Positions 18,648 through 27,105 of a DNA stretch of 64,000 nt are shown piece after piece. The notes under the pieces are model-generated. The model was not told the DNA's origin and did no database searches. It worked only from the letters and a program-made list of their open reading frames with translations. The stretch spans positions 2,639,001 through 2,703,000 of the forward strand of contig CP095414.1 in the NCBI GenBank assembly GCA_029541985.1, given 5' to 3'. Positions within the stretch are counted from its first letter, which is position 1; the number at the start of each line of letters is the position of its first letter. The stretch comes from Bacteroidales bacterium F22. Its GTDB lineage: Bacteria > Bacteroidota > Bacteroidia > Bacteroidales > Bacteroidaceae. Made by a program: the position numbers and the translations under genes.

Positions 18648-20231
18648 TTACTTCTTCATCTCGATTTGTTCTTTCATATCAATCTCTTCCCCTTTTTCGT
18701 TATAGAATTTATAGGCAAGAAAAGCAAGCTTTTGGCTTGGTATGATTTTTACACCGAATCCATATTTCATTTGCCATTTTCTCTTGAGAGATAATAGCCC
18801 CTGAGTAATATATGCATAAGGATAGGGATGAATGTGTAGTGTGAATTTTGCTATCTTCAACTTGTTCACTAAGTAATCAATCTTACTCTCTAATGTATCT
18901 GTAAATAGGATAGAGGATTTTATTTGTCCTTTGCCGAAGCAAGTAGGGCATACTTCATCTGTATCAACTGACATGGCAGGTCTCACACGTTGTCTGGTGA
19001 TTTGCATCAAACCAAATTTACTCAAAGGTAAAATGTTGTGTCTTGCTCTGTCTTTCTGCATATTTTCGCACATCCGGTCATATAACAATTGACGGTTGCT
19101 TGCTTTATGCATATCGATAAAATCTACTACTATGATACCGCCTAAATCTCTTAGTCGCAATTGGCGAGCTAACTCATCAGCTGCGCCCAGATTGACTTCT
19201 ATAGCGTTGGCTTCTTGTCCACCATTGTTACGTGTACGATTTCCACTATTGACATCCACTACATGCAATGCTTCAGTGGATTCAATAATCAAATAAGCTC
19301 CTTTTTTGTAGCTTACTGTCGTACCGAACGATGATTTTACCTGCTTGGTAATAGCGAAATTGTCAAATATAGGAAGTTTACCTTCGTACAATTTCACAAT
19401 ATGTGCTCTACTAGAATCAATCAAAGCTACATAGTCTTTGACTTCTTCATACACAGTGGCATCATTTACATAGATATTCTCAAATGAAGGATTAAATAAG
19501 TCACGTAGTATACCAACTACACGGCTTTTCTCCTCATGAATCAGCATAGGGTACTTTTTCGCTTTTTGAGCTTTTGACATAGCGTCTTCAAAACGCTTTA
19601 CTAGAATCTTCAATTCTGAGTCTAGTTCAGATGCCTTTTTCTCTTCAGCTACCGTTCTTACTATTACACCGAAGTGTTTTGGCTTGATGGCATTTAAAAG
19701 TTGCTTTAAGCGAGTACGCTCTTCTGCTGATTTAATTTTTTGTGATACCGATACTTTATCATTAAAAGGGATTAAGACAAGAAATCGTCCTGCAAAGGAC
19801 AATTCACAAGTTAGTCTTGGACCTTTTGTTGATATCGGTTCTTTTACTACCTGAACGACTACTTCTTGACCAACTTTGACGGTATCACTAATTGTGCCGT
19901 TTTTGTCAATATTAGGTAGCACAGGTGCTTTTGCGTAAGGTGCGAGTTTTTTAGTGTCGCTAATTACTTGACGCAGATACTTGTTTTGAGATTGAAATTG
20001 AGGGCCTAGATCTTGATAGTGAAGAAAAGCATCTTTCTCGTAACCGACATTTACAAAGCAGGCATTCAATCCGGGCATGATCTTTTTGATCCGTGCTAGA
20101 TATAGATTACCTACTGCAAAATGTGCATCTACCGATTCGCTCTGAAATTCCACTAATCGATTTTCTTCGACAAGTGCCATAGAGACTTCTTTGGCTTGTG
20201 CATCTACGATTAATTCGCTTTTTACAGTCAT
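18648..20231 (-). CDS. rng: Ribonuclease G/E family endoribonuclease
   Basis: The 527-residue protein contains an N-terminal S1 domain (GNLYLARIKKIMPGLNACFV), the RNase E/G catalytic domain with the acidic metal site in GGIIVVDFIDMH, and the zinc-link CPTCFGKGQ. It lacks the long C-terminal scaffold of RNase E, so RNase G fits best. Role: processing of rRNA ends and mRNA decay. Start ATG 20231 (MTVKSELIVDAQ) begins the conserved domain; an in-frame ATG at 20270 lies inside a terminator hairpin. Confidence 0.95.
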   Translation of the reverse strand: MTVKSELIVDAQAKEVSMALVEENRLVEFQSESVDAHFAVGNLYLARIKKIMPGLNACFVNVGYEKDAFLHYQDLGPQFQSQNKYLRQVISDTKKLAPYAKAPVLPNIDKNGTISDTVKVGQEVVVQVVKEPISTKGPRLTCELSFAGRFLVLIPFNDKVSVSQKIKSAEERTRLKQLLNAIKPKHFGVIVRTVAEEKKASELDSELKILVKRFEDAMSKAQKAKKYPMLIHEEKSRVVGILRDLFNPSFENIYVNDATVYEEVKDYVALIDSSRAHIVKLYEGKLPIFDNFAITKQVKSSFGTTVSYKKGAYLIIESTEALHVVDVNSGNRTRNNGGQEANAIEVNLGAADELARQLRLRDLGGIIVVDFIDMHKASNRQLLYDRMCENMQKDRARHNILPLSKFGLMQITRQRVRPAMSVDTDEVCPTCFGKGQIKSSILFTDTLESKIDYLVNKLKIAKFTLHIHPYPYAYITQGLLSLKRKWQMKYGFGVKIIPSQKLAFLAYKFYNEKGEEIDMKEQIEMKK

Positions 20232-20262
20232 TCTCTTGATTTTTGGTTTAGATAAAAAGTAG

Positions 20263-20306
20263 AAAAACAAACTTGTAAGGAAATTGACCTTCGCAAGTTT
20301 GTTTTC
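20263..20306 (-). terminator. Terminator or attenuator between the small basic gene and rng
   Basis: On the minus strand AAAACAAACTTG (20305-20294) pairs with CAAGTTTGTTTT (20275-20264), with an inner AAGG/CCTT pair, followed by a T-rich stretch. It stands about 30 bases before the rng start, so it would stop transcripts coming from the HU and COX24-type genes or attenuate rng. Confidence 0.7.
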
Positions 20307-20359
20307 TATTTTCTTTCTTACTAATCGTTGTTAACAGTGTTAACTACAACTTAAAAAGG

Positions 20360-20452
20360 TTACTTCTTAGTCTTGTGACGATTTTTTCTCAGTCTTTTTT
20401 TACGCTTGTGAGTAGACATCTTGTGTCTTTTTTTCTTCTTTCCACTTGGCAT
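20360..20452 (-). CDS. AURKAIP1/COX24-domain basic protein, 30 residues
   Basis: The short frame ATG 20452 to TAA 20360 encodes 30 residues, most of them Lys, Arg or His (MPSGKKKKRHKMSTHKRKKR and on). This is the conserved Bacteroidetes protein named for the AURKAIP1/COX24 domain, related to a mitochondrial small-subunit ribosomal protein. A ribosomal role in bacteria is therefore likely by homology. It is shorter than most gene-calling limits. It lies between the HU-family gene and rng on the same strand. Confidence 0.85.
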   Translation of the reverse strand: MPSGKKKKRHKMSTHKRKKRLRKNRHKTKK

Positions 20453-20534
20453 AGCTTCTTGAAAATTAAATGGTTATTATTAAATTATTCTATCTCTTAC
20501 TGTTGATGACTTATCGCTATGAGCAATTTGATGC

Positions 20535-20837
20535 TTATTTGATATCAGTTGTATCACTATTCGCTTCTTTCACCCGTTCAGAAAAAATCTTAGCAGGTTT
20601 GAAAGTAGGTATTACACAACCAGGTAAAGTGATGGTCGTGTTACGAAGGATATCGCGAGCAGCCTTAGGCTTCCGGTATTTCGTAGTGAACGTACCGAAA
20701 TTGCGCATAGACACTGTTTCACCTTTGGCAACCTCATTCTTTACTGTTTCGACATAAGCATCGAGAACCGCGAGTACATCTTTACGCTGGATTCCAGTTT
20801 GCTCGTAGATAAGATTGCATATATCGTTTTTAGTCAT
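20535..20837 (-). CDS. HU/IHF-family DNA-binding protein
   Basis: The 100-residue protein has the HU/IHF fold signature: N-terminal helices (NDICNLIYEQTGIQRKDVLA) and the central strand GETVSMRNFGTFTTKYRKP, then the DNA-clasping arm with a conserved proline (TLPGCVIPTFKPA). These dimers bend DNA. A TATATTTG box (20869-20862, minus) sits 24 bases before the ATG and is the likely -7 element. Which HU or IHF subtype it belongs to cannot be told by eye. Confidence 0.94.
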   Translation of the reverse strand: MTKNDICNLIYEQTGIQRKDVLAVLDAYVETVKNEVAKGETVSMRNFGTFTTKYRKPKAARDILRNTTITLPGCVIPTFKPAKIFSERVKEANSDTTDIK

Positions 20838-20967
20838 GATCCAGTATTCTTAATTGGTGTGCAAATATACGTGTTTTTTATCGAGAAAGAAAAGTAAATG
20901 TGGCTAAAATGTTCTAAAATGGCGTTTTTTTAGTCCATCTCTCTGACGGAATCCTCAAAAAACGAAT

Positions 20968-20975
20968 TATCTTTG
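20968..20975 (+). promoter_or_regulatory. -7 promoter element directly before mutY
   Basis: TATCTTTG matches TAnnTTTG exactly and ends only four bases before the ATG at 20980. Transcription would start at or next to the start codon, so the message may be leaderless. No clear -33 element is visible. Confidence 0.5.
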
Positions 20976-20979
20976 CCCT

Positions 20980-22179
20980 ATGAAATACAATGCAAGAGAT
21001 ATCAAGAGAACAACTCCTTCTTTATTTGATGTGGAAAATGACCAGACGCATCCGCTTACCACTCATTTATTGGAGTGGTATGATGAGCATAAACGAGATC
21101 TTCCTTGGAGACATACTGATGACCCCTATGCCATATGGATTTCTGAAACAATCTTGCAGCAGACTCGTATCGAGCAAGGGCTTGATTACTATTATCGTTT
21201 TATGTCCACATTTCCGACGTATCAAGATTTAGCCATGGCTACAGAAGACGAAGTGATGAAACTCTGGCAAGGACTGGGCTACTATTCCAGAGCAAGGAAT
21301 CTGCATGCTGCAGCTAAAAGTATTGGGGATTCTTTTCCAACTACTTATGACGAAGTAATCAAACTCAAAGGAGTCGGTCCTTATACTGCAGCAGCTATCT
21401 GTTCTTTTGCCTATGGATTACCTCATGCTGTATTAGATGGTAATGTATACCGCGTTCTCGGAAGATATTTAGGTATTCCTGAAGAGATAGAGACGTCAAA
21501 AGGGAAAAAAATATATAGCCAAGCGGCAAATTATCTATTATCAAAATCTCGACCAGCAGATTTTAATCAAGCCATTATGGATTTTGGTGCTATTCATTGT
21601 TCACAGCACTCTCCTAAATGCGACTCTTGTCCTTTGATAGATGGATGCTATGCTCATTCAGTAGGGCAGATTGCTGATTTTCCAGTGAAGAAAAAGAAAT
21701 TAGCACTCAAGCACCGATACCTATATTATATAGCGATAGAAAAACAGCATTACACTTATATATATAAGCGTACAGGAAAAGGAATTTGGCGTAACCTATA
21801 CGAATACCCATTGATTGAACTTGAAGAAGCCATTACGGTCAATCAGCTTTTATTGCGAGATGATGTCAAAGCACTGTGGGGAAAACAAAATGAGGTGGAT
21901 AGTATAGCCGTTATTTGCGAGGATAAGAAACATCTGTTGTCTCATCAGTATCTTCATGCCAACTGCCTTGTTGTGAAATTGAAGACAAAAGAGACACACA
22001 CTTCTGCCGAGGAGGAATTTAATGAAACGACATCCCCTCTGTTGGCTCCTGAGATTCCCGAACTAAAGTCCCTTTATGGTGAGAATTTACGCTGTGTACC
22101 GATTGATTCTGTATCTGATTTTCCATTGCATAAATTGATGACTATTTTTCAAGAACAGCAAAAGTCTTTAAAAAGGTAG
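20980..22179 (+). CDS. mutY: A/G-specific adenine DNA glycosylase
   Basis: The 399-residue protein has the MutY features: the catalytic region ETILQQTRIEQG, the helix-hairpin-helix KGVGPYTAAAICSFA followed by VLDGNVYRVLGR, and four cysteines (HC, KC, SC, GC; spacing 6-2-5) for the 4Fe-4S cluster. A C-terminal NUDT1-like domain recognises 8-oxoguanine. MutY removes adenine mispaired with 8-oxoG. The protein is longer than average because of an acidic loop (TSAEEEFNETTSP) in the C-terminal part. Confidence 0.95.
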   Translation: MKYNARDIKRTTPSLFDVENDQTHPLTTHLLEWYDEHKRDLPWRHTDDPYAIWISETILQQTRIEQGLDYYYRFMSTFPTYQDLAMATEDEVMKLWQGLGYYSRARNLHAAAKSIGDSFPTTYDEVIKLKGVGPYTAAAICSFAYGLPHAVLDGNVYRVLGRYLGIPEEIETSKGKKIYSQAANYLLSKSRPADFNQAIMDFGAIHCSQHSPKCDSCPLIDGCYAHSVGQIADFPVKKKKLALKHRYLYYIAIEKQHYTYIYKRTGKGIWRNLYEYPLIELEEAITVNQLLLRDDVKALWGKQNEVDSIAVICEDKKHLLSHQYLHANCLVVKLKTKETHTSAEEEFNETTSPLLAPEIPELKSLYGENLRCVPIDSVSDFPLHKLMTIFQEQQKSLKR

Positions 22180-22319
22180 GTAGTTTTTTGTCTTCTATAG
22201 CTAAACTTACTATATTTGTAATAAAGAACATCAGAAACAATGTTCCGGTTTTGTAAAATGATGGAACGACTATTTTTGATTTGTTCATTCTAAACAAAAA
22301 CGTTTTTAAATAAATCAAT

Positions 22320-22661
22320 ATGTCTGTAAATAAAGTTATCCTATTAGGAAATTTGGGTAAAGACCCAGAAGTGAAGTATCTGGAAGCAAACAAACCTGTT
22401 GCTCGAGTATCTTTGGCTACAAACGAACGAGGGTATAAGCTTCCTAACGGTATAGAAGTTCCCGAGCGAACCGAATGGCATAATTTGGTCTTTTGGGGAT
22501 CTCTTGCTAAAACAGTAGAAACGTATCTCCATAAAGGCGACAGATTATATGTCGAGGGCAAGATTCGTACTACCCACTATGATGACAAACAAGGTATTTC
22601 CCGTAGTTATACTGAAATATTGGTAGACACGATGGAAATGCTCTCTGCTCCGAAACAATAA
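22320..22661 (+). CDS. ssb: Single-stranded DNA-binding protein lacking the acidic tail
   Basis: The 113-residue protein has a complete SSB OB-fold (VNKVILLGNLGKDPEVKYLE, TEWHNLVFWGSLAKT, KGDRLYVEGKIRTTHYDD). It stops directly after the last strand (EMLSAPKQ). The flexible linker and the acidic DDxPF tail, which in most SSBs recruits replication and repair partners, are absent. No frameshifted tail is visible downstream. It lies between mutY and gldE on the same strand, as ssb does in many Bacteroidales. It may still bind ssDNA but not partners. Confidence 0.92.
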   Translation: MSVNKVILLGNLGKDPEVKYLEANKPVARVSLATNERGYKLPNGIEVPERTEWHNLVFWGSLAKTVETYLHKGDRLYVEGKIRTTHYDDKQGISRSYTEILVDTMEMLSAPKQ

Positions 22662-22678
22662 ATTAATACTCCTGATTC

Positions 22679-23998
22679 TTGAAAAGTTTAGTCTTTCTTG
22701 GCTCCTTAGCCGATTTATTTACTCAAATAAATGTCACTACGCCTGCTATAAGTGATTGGATTGCGTTGTTTATCGCGTCCCTCATGTTGATTGTATCAGG
22801 ATTTGCTTCTGCATCTGAGATTGCTTTCTTTTCTTTGTCTCCCACGGATTTAAATTCGATTGAAGAAGACATACATAGTTCGGACCCTATAATCAAACGG
22901 TTACTTGGTGACTCTGAGCGGTTGTTAGCAACAATATTGGTTACAAACAATTTTGTCAATGTCTTAATCATATTACTTTATGATTATTTTTTCTCTCAGG
23001 TATTTGACTTCGGAGGCAGCGAATTAGCTGAATTTCTTGTCCTTACGGTATTGTTGACTTTTCTGCTTCTCTTATTTGGGGAGATAATGCCTAAGATCTT
23101 TTCTGCTCAGAATCGTTTACGCTTTTGTCGCATAGCAGCTCCTGGTATATTGTTTTGTAGTAAGATTTTCTATCCTATATCAGAGTTGCTCGTCAGATCT
23201 ACCTTCTTTATTAATCGACGTTTGCGAGGAAATAAACGGACACTTTCTGTAGATGACTTATCTCAAGCATTGGAACTAACCAATAAGGAGGATATACAGG
23301 AAGAAAATCAGATTCTTGAAGGGATAGTCAGATTTGGTAATGAAAGTGTCAATGAGGTCATGACTGCTAGACTTGATATGATTGACCTAGATATACGAGC
23401 ACCATTTAAGGAAGTGCTTAATTTGATTGTTCGCCATAGTTATTCCCGTATTCCTGTTTATTCAGAGACACGTGATAATATCAAAGGCGTATTGTATATC
23501 AAGGACTTATTGCCTCATGTCAACAAAGGGGCAGATTTTCGATGGCAATCACTTGTCAGACAAGCTTTTTTTGTCCCTGATTCCAAGATGATTGATAGTC
23601 TGTTAAGAGATTTTCAAGCGAACAAAGTTCATATGGCTATTGTGGTGGATGAATTTGGTGGAACTTGTGGCTTAGTGACTATGGAGGATATAATAGAAGA
23701 AATTGTAGGAGAGATAAGTGACGAATATGATGAAGAAGAACGCATATACACGCAGATAAATGAGAATACTTGGGTCTTTCGAGCCAAAATCTTGTTGAGT
23801 GATTTCTATAGAATAACTTCTATCGACGAGTTTGACGAATCTGTAGAAGGTGATGCTGATACATTGGGCGGATTGCTTTTAGAGATGAAAGGAGATTTCC
23901 CAGAGCCTCATGAGGTGATAGCATACAACGGATATCGTTTTGATATCTTAGAAATAGATGACAGACGTATTTTAAAAATTAAATTCACAAAACTATAA
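22679..23998 (+). CDS. gldE: Gliding-motility-associated protein GldE (CNNM/CBS/CorC protein)
   Basis: The 439-residue protein has an N-terminal CNNM (DUF21) membrane domain with about four helices. A CBS pair follows (VMTARLDMIDLDIRAPFKEV, then FQANKVHMAIVVDEFGGTCG), and the C-terminus is a CorC_HlyC domain (DADTLGGLLLEMKGDFPEP). GldE-type proteins are found in non-gliding Bacteroidetes too; the molecular role is probably in ion transport or lipoprotein handling. The start is a TTG at 22679, as no ATG lies nearby, 17 bases after ssb. Confidence 0.88.
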   Translation: MKSLVFLGSLADLFTQINVTTPAISDWIALFIASLMLIVSGFASASEIAFFSLSPTDLNSIEEDIHSSDPIIKRLLGDSERLLATILVTNNFVNVLIILLYDYFFSQVFDFGGSELAEFLVLTVLLTFLLLLFGEIMPKIFSAQNRLRFCRIAAPGILFCSKIFYPISELLVRSTFFINRRLRGNKRTLSVDDLSQALELTNKEDIQEENQILEGIVRFGNESVNEVMTARLDMIDLDIRAPFKEVLNLIVRHSYSRIPVYSETRDNIKGVLYIKDLLPHVNKGADFRWQSLVRQAFFVPDSKMIDSLLRDFQANKVHMAIVVDEFGGTCGLVTMEDIIEEIVGEISDEYDEEERIYTQINENTWVFRAKILLSDFYRITSIDEFDESVEGDADTLGGLLLEMKGDFPEPHEVIAYNGYRFDILEIDDRRILKIKFTKL

Positions 23999-24005
23999 AC
24001 TGGAT

Positions 24006-24644
24006 ATGCCGTTATTGAAAAGAATTGATGAAGGAGAGACTCATATTGGTGTTTGGTGCGTCACAGAAGGACTTGCCGAGCTTATGGACCTCTTGCCCAA
24101 TGCTAATCGCTCCTATTATGAAGTGATGGTTCAGGAATTCAAGATGGAAAAGCGTAAAAAAGAACGGATTGGGGCTCGTGTACTTCTACAAGAATTGGTA
24201 GAAGGACAAGAGAAGATTGTAGCTTATCGTACTAACGGTGACCCTTATCTTGTGGATCAATCCTATTCAATAAGCATCTCACATTCTGGCCCTTATATTG
24301 CGGTAGCTCTTGGTAAGTGGAATGCTGTGGGGGTCGATATCGAGATTTATAGTGATAAAGCCAAGCGAGTAGCTTCTAAGTTTGTCAGTGAGAATGAACA
24401 TGTCTTCCCTTACAAAGAAGATACGACTTGGCCCTATCTGTTGATATGGTCAGCCAAGGAAACAGTGTTCAAGAGTTTGAAGTTCAAAGGGGTATTAGAT
24501 TTTAAAGAACATCTATACACTTACCCTTTTCAATTAAATGAGACCGGTTATCTGATTGTGAAAGAAACAAAGACTGGTTCTTCTAATACGTTCAAAGTTC
24601 AGTACGAGAAGCATAAAGAGTTTATCTTGACTTGGACCGTCTAA
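24006..24644 (+). CDS. 4'-phosphopantetheinyl transferase superfamily protein
   Basis: The 212-residue protein has the Sfp-type motifs: SISISHSGPYIAVAL, VGVDIEIYS (Mg-binding Asp) and WSAKETVFKSL (the W-x2-KE-x3-K signature). It should move phosphopantetheine from CoA to a carrier protein. It begins seven bases after gldE and was probably transcribed with it. In gliding relatives gldE is usually followed by gldD; no gldD is seen here. The carrier protein it serves is not in the window. Confidence 0.9.
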   Translation: MPLLKRIDEGETHIGVWCVTEGLAELMDLLPNANRSYYEVMVQEFKMEKRKKERIGARVLLQELVEGQEKIVAYRTNGDPYLVDQSYSISISHSGPYIAVALGKWNAVGVDIEIYSDKAKRVASKFVSENEHVFPYKEDTTWPYLLIWSAKETVFKSLKFKGVLDFKEHLYTYPFQLNETGYLIVKETKTGSSNTFKVQYEKHKEFILTWTV

Positions 24645-24677
24645 TTGGTTAGGTTATTCGAAATTCAGAGCGTGTTC

Positions 24678-26150
24678 TTAGAGCGTATATTTCCCTTTTT
24701 CTTTTCCTTTATCGAGTGAGAAGACAAATTCACAGCCACCCTCAGCACTTTGATGTAATTCGATAACTCCTCCATGTAACTTGATTGCATTATTCACGAT
24801 GGATAGTCCCAATCCAGTTCCTCCCATTTTGCGCGATCTACCCTTATCTATTCGGTAGAATCGTTCAAAGATCCGAGCTCTATGTTGTTCTTCCACACCT
24901 TGTCCGTTGTCCGAGAAAGTGAAGTGATATTTATCTTTACTTTCGTATTCACACAATATTCGGATTGTAGTTCCATTTCCTGCATAAGCGATAGCATTAT
25001 CTATTAGATTACGAAATATAGAGTACAGGAGGGATTCGTTGCCACGTATCTCAATATCTTCGGTCAATGTATTTATTACATTCATCTGATGTTCTTCTAG
25101 TTCCAAAGCCACTTCACTAAGAATAGAATTGACCAAAGAAAAAATGTTGACGGAGGTCTTATAAATCATGTTTGGAGCTTCAGTCATCCTATTTATTGTA
25201 GAGATATCTCTCAATAGATAAGTGAGTCGGTTAGCTTGAGCGAGGCATTTCTCCAAGAAGTTACGAGTTGTTTCCGGTGGAATATTATCGTTACTCAATA
25301 TGGTCTCTAGATATCCGTGGATACTACTAATTGGAGTCTTTAATTCATGTGATATGTTATGAGTTAATTGCTTCTTAATCCTAATTTGATTTTCAAGCGA
25401 ATTGACCACTCGTTCCCTTTCTACATTTAGACTATCTTGTGTGTCCTGTAATTTCGTGTATAGACTGATTATCTGTTCTGAGAGTTCCCCTATCTCTGTA
25501 TTAGGAAATTTCACCGCCTCTTTAGGGATAGTCTTTCCCTCTTTGACCAATTCGGTAAACTCTTTCAAGCGCGCTGAGACTCTTCCAAACCTAAGGACTA
25601 CAGCATACCAAATCGCTATCATGATTATAGAAACAAAGATAACGAAAAGGATAAAATAGTTACGTAAGTGTAAGTTAGTCATTAAATCAAACGAGTAAGG
25701 AGCTGTTGACCTAATGATGCAATCATCATATTTATTGATAACATAGAAGAATCGATACTTCTCACCATTTATTTGTTGCGTCTCAATTCCTTTTTCATCA
25801 GATGATTTGACTGTATTCAGTATTTCAGGATTATTCAGCATCTGCTGAGTATCACTGAGTGAGTCTTCAATATGGAACATGACATTTCCATCCAAATCCA
25901 ATATCATGACATTTTTAGAAAAAAGATTCGGACGTAGTTCCTTGAGTCTTTTCGGATTGTTATGGATCTCATAGAGCAAATCATTCTGGCTCACTAGTTT
26001 ACCATACATGACTTTCTCATAGTTTCCTTTTTCATACTTATGTTGAAAACCAAGGAGAAACAAGGTGTAAACAATAAAGCTAAAAAGGACTCCATAAAAT
26101 AATTTCAAGTGGAAAGGTATCAATGTCTTATGGCTCGAAGCAGTATCCAT
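24678..26150 (-). CDS. Membrane sensor histidine kinase, PhoR-like
   Basis: The 490-residue protein has two membrane helices (near residues 15-33 and 163-185) enclosing a periplasmic sensor of about 130 residues. A HAMP-like linker, a coiled coil, and a HisKA domain (LTHNISHELKTPISSIHGYL) follow. The HATPase domain has N-box NLIDNAIAYAG, G1 DNGQGVEE and G2 GTGLGLSIV. It overlaps the response regulator gene by 23 bases, so it is its partner. The signal is unknown. Confidence 0.94.
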   Translation of the reverse strand: MDTASSHKTLIPFHLKLFYGVLFSFIVYTLFLLGFQHKYEKGNYEKVMYGKLVSQNDLLYEIHNNPKRLKELRPNLFSKNVMILDLDGNVMFHIEDSLSDTQQMLNNPEILNTVKSSDEKGIETQQINGEKYRFFYVINKYDDCIIRSTAPYSFDLMTNLHLRNYFILFVIFVSIIMIAIWYAVVLRFGRVSARLKEFTELVKEGKTIPKEAVKFPNTEIGELSEQIISLYTKLQDTQDSLNVERERVVNSLENQIRIKKQLTHNISHELKTPISSIHGYLETILSNDNIPPETTRNFLEKCLAQANRLTYLLRDISTINRMTEAPNMIYKTSVNIFSLVNSILSEVALELEEHQMNVINTLTEDIEIRGNESLLYSIFRNLIDNAIAYAGNGTTIRILCEYESKDKYHFTFSDNGQGVEEQHRARIFERFYRIDKGRSRKMGGTGLGLSIVNNAIKLHGGVIELHQSAEGGCEFVFSLDKGKEKGKYTL

Positions 26151-26832
26151 ATCCTAGTCTCGTTACGATTTGTTTTCCATATACACCTATTTTCTTTCTC
26201 AGTCTCGTGATATTCACATCTATAGTTCTATCAAGAACATAGACATCTCCTTTCCATACCTTGGTAAGGATATCTTCTCTCGAGAAAACTTGATTTTGGT
26301 TCTTGATAAAGAGAGATAGGATTTCAAATTCTTTTTTCGTAACCTGGATAGATTCATCATTGATGGTTACCTTCTTCTGTTTGAGATAAATTTTTAATGT
26401 CTTGTAAACAAGAATCTCAGGTTCTTTAGGTGCTTCACTTACATGACCAGATGAACGTCTAACCACCGCTTTTACTCTAGCGATAACTTCTCTAAGCGAA
26501 AAGGGTTTAGGTATATAGTCATCGGCACCGACATTGAATCCAGTCATCGTGTCGTTTTCAGTATCTTTTGCCGTTATAAATATGATAGGTACATCTTTCG
26601 TCTTCGGGTCATTCTTCAAGATGTTAGCCATTTTAAATCCAGATATTTCGCCCATCATGACATCCAATAATAATAGGTTATAGCTAGAAATATCCAATTT
26701 CAAAGCCTCTTCTGCAGAGTTTGCCGTATCAACATGAAATTTTTCGTTCTCAAGGTTGAATTTGAGAATTTCGCATAAATCCTCTTCATCATCAACGACG
26801 AGAATGTGATATTGGCTGTAATTATTGTCCAT
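26128..26832 (-). CDS. OmpR/PhoB-family response regulator
   Basis: The 234-residue regulator has a receiver domain with the acidic pocket VVDDEEDL, the phospho-acceptor Asp in LLLLDVMM, and the Lys in PKPFS. A winged-helix DNA-binding domain follows (VTKKEFEILSLFIKN, DRTIDVNITRLRKKIG). ATG 26832 (MDNNYSQYHILVVDDEED) is chosen over an in-frame ATG 27 codons upstream. The latter would place the coding start before the likely -7 box TATATTTG (26866-26859, minus). It is not RprY, whose receiver start differs. Confidence 0.94.
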   Translation of the reverse strand: MDNNYSQYHILVVDDEEDLCEILKFNLENEKFHVDTANSAEEALKLDISSYNLLLLDVMMGEISGFKMANILKNDPKTKDVPIIFITAKDTENDTMTGFNVGADDYIPKPFSLREVIARVKAVVRRSSGHVSEAPKEPEILVYKTLKIYLKQKKVTINDESIQVTKKEFEILSLFIKNQNQVFSREDILTKVWKGDVYVLDRTIDVNITRLRKKIGVYGKQIVTRLGYGYCFEP

Positions 26833-27105
26833 ATCTAATATTTGTTTTAGTGACATTACAAATATAGTTAATAATGTAGCACAATGGAAAATAATACTAC
26901 GGAAATGTGACAAAGTATATCGTTGTAATCAAAAAGAAATAGCTATGATATTGTTTCGTCATACCGATGAAGGAAATATTACGAAATCGATTGCTGATTA
27001 TTTGTCCATTCTATCTAGGATAGATGCTTCTTAATTGTTCTAAAATTCTTATATTGAACCTTTGTAGAGAAACAACCTTATATTGTATAACTAATTTTGT
27101 ATAAA

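Noticed and set aside
24678..26832. Identity of the two-component system as RprX/RprY
   Set aside because: The receiver start and the sensor layout fit a general PhoB/PhoR type better, so no gene symbol was given.
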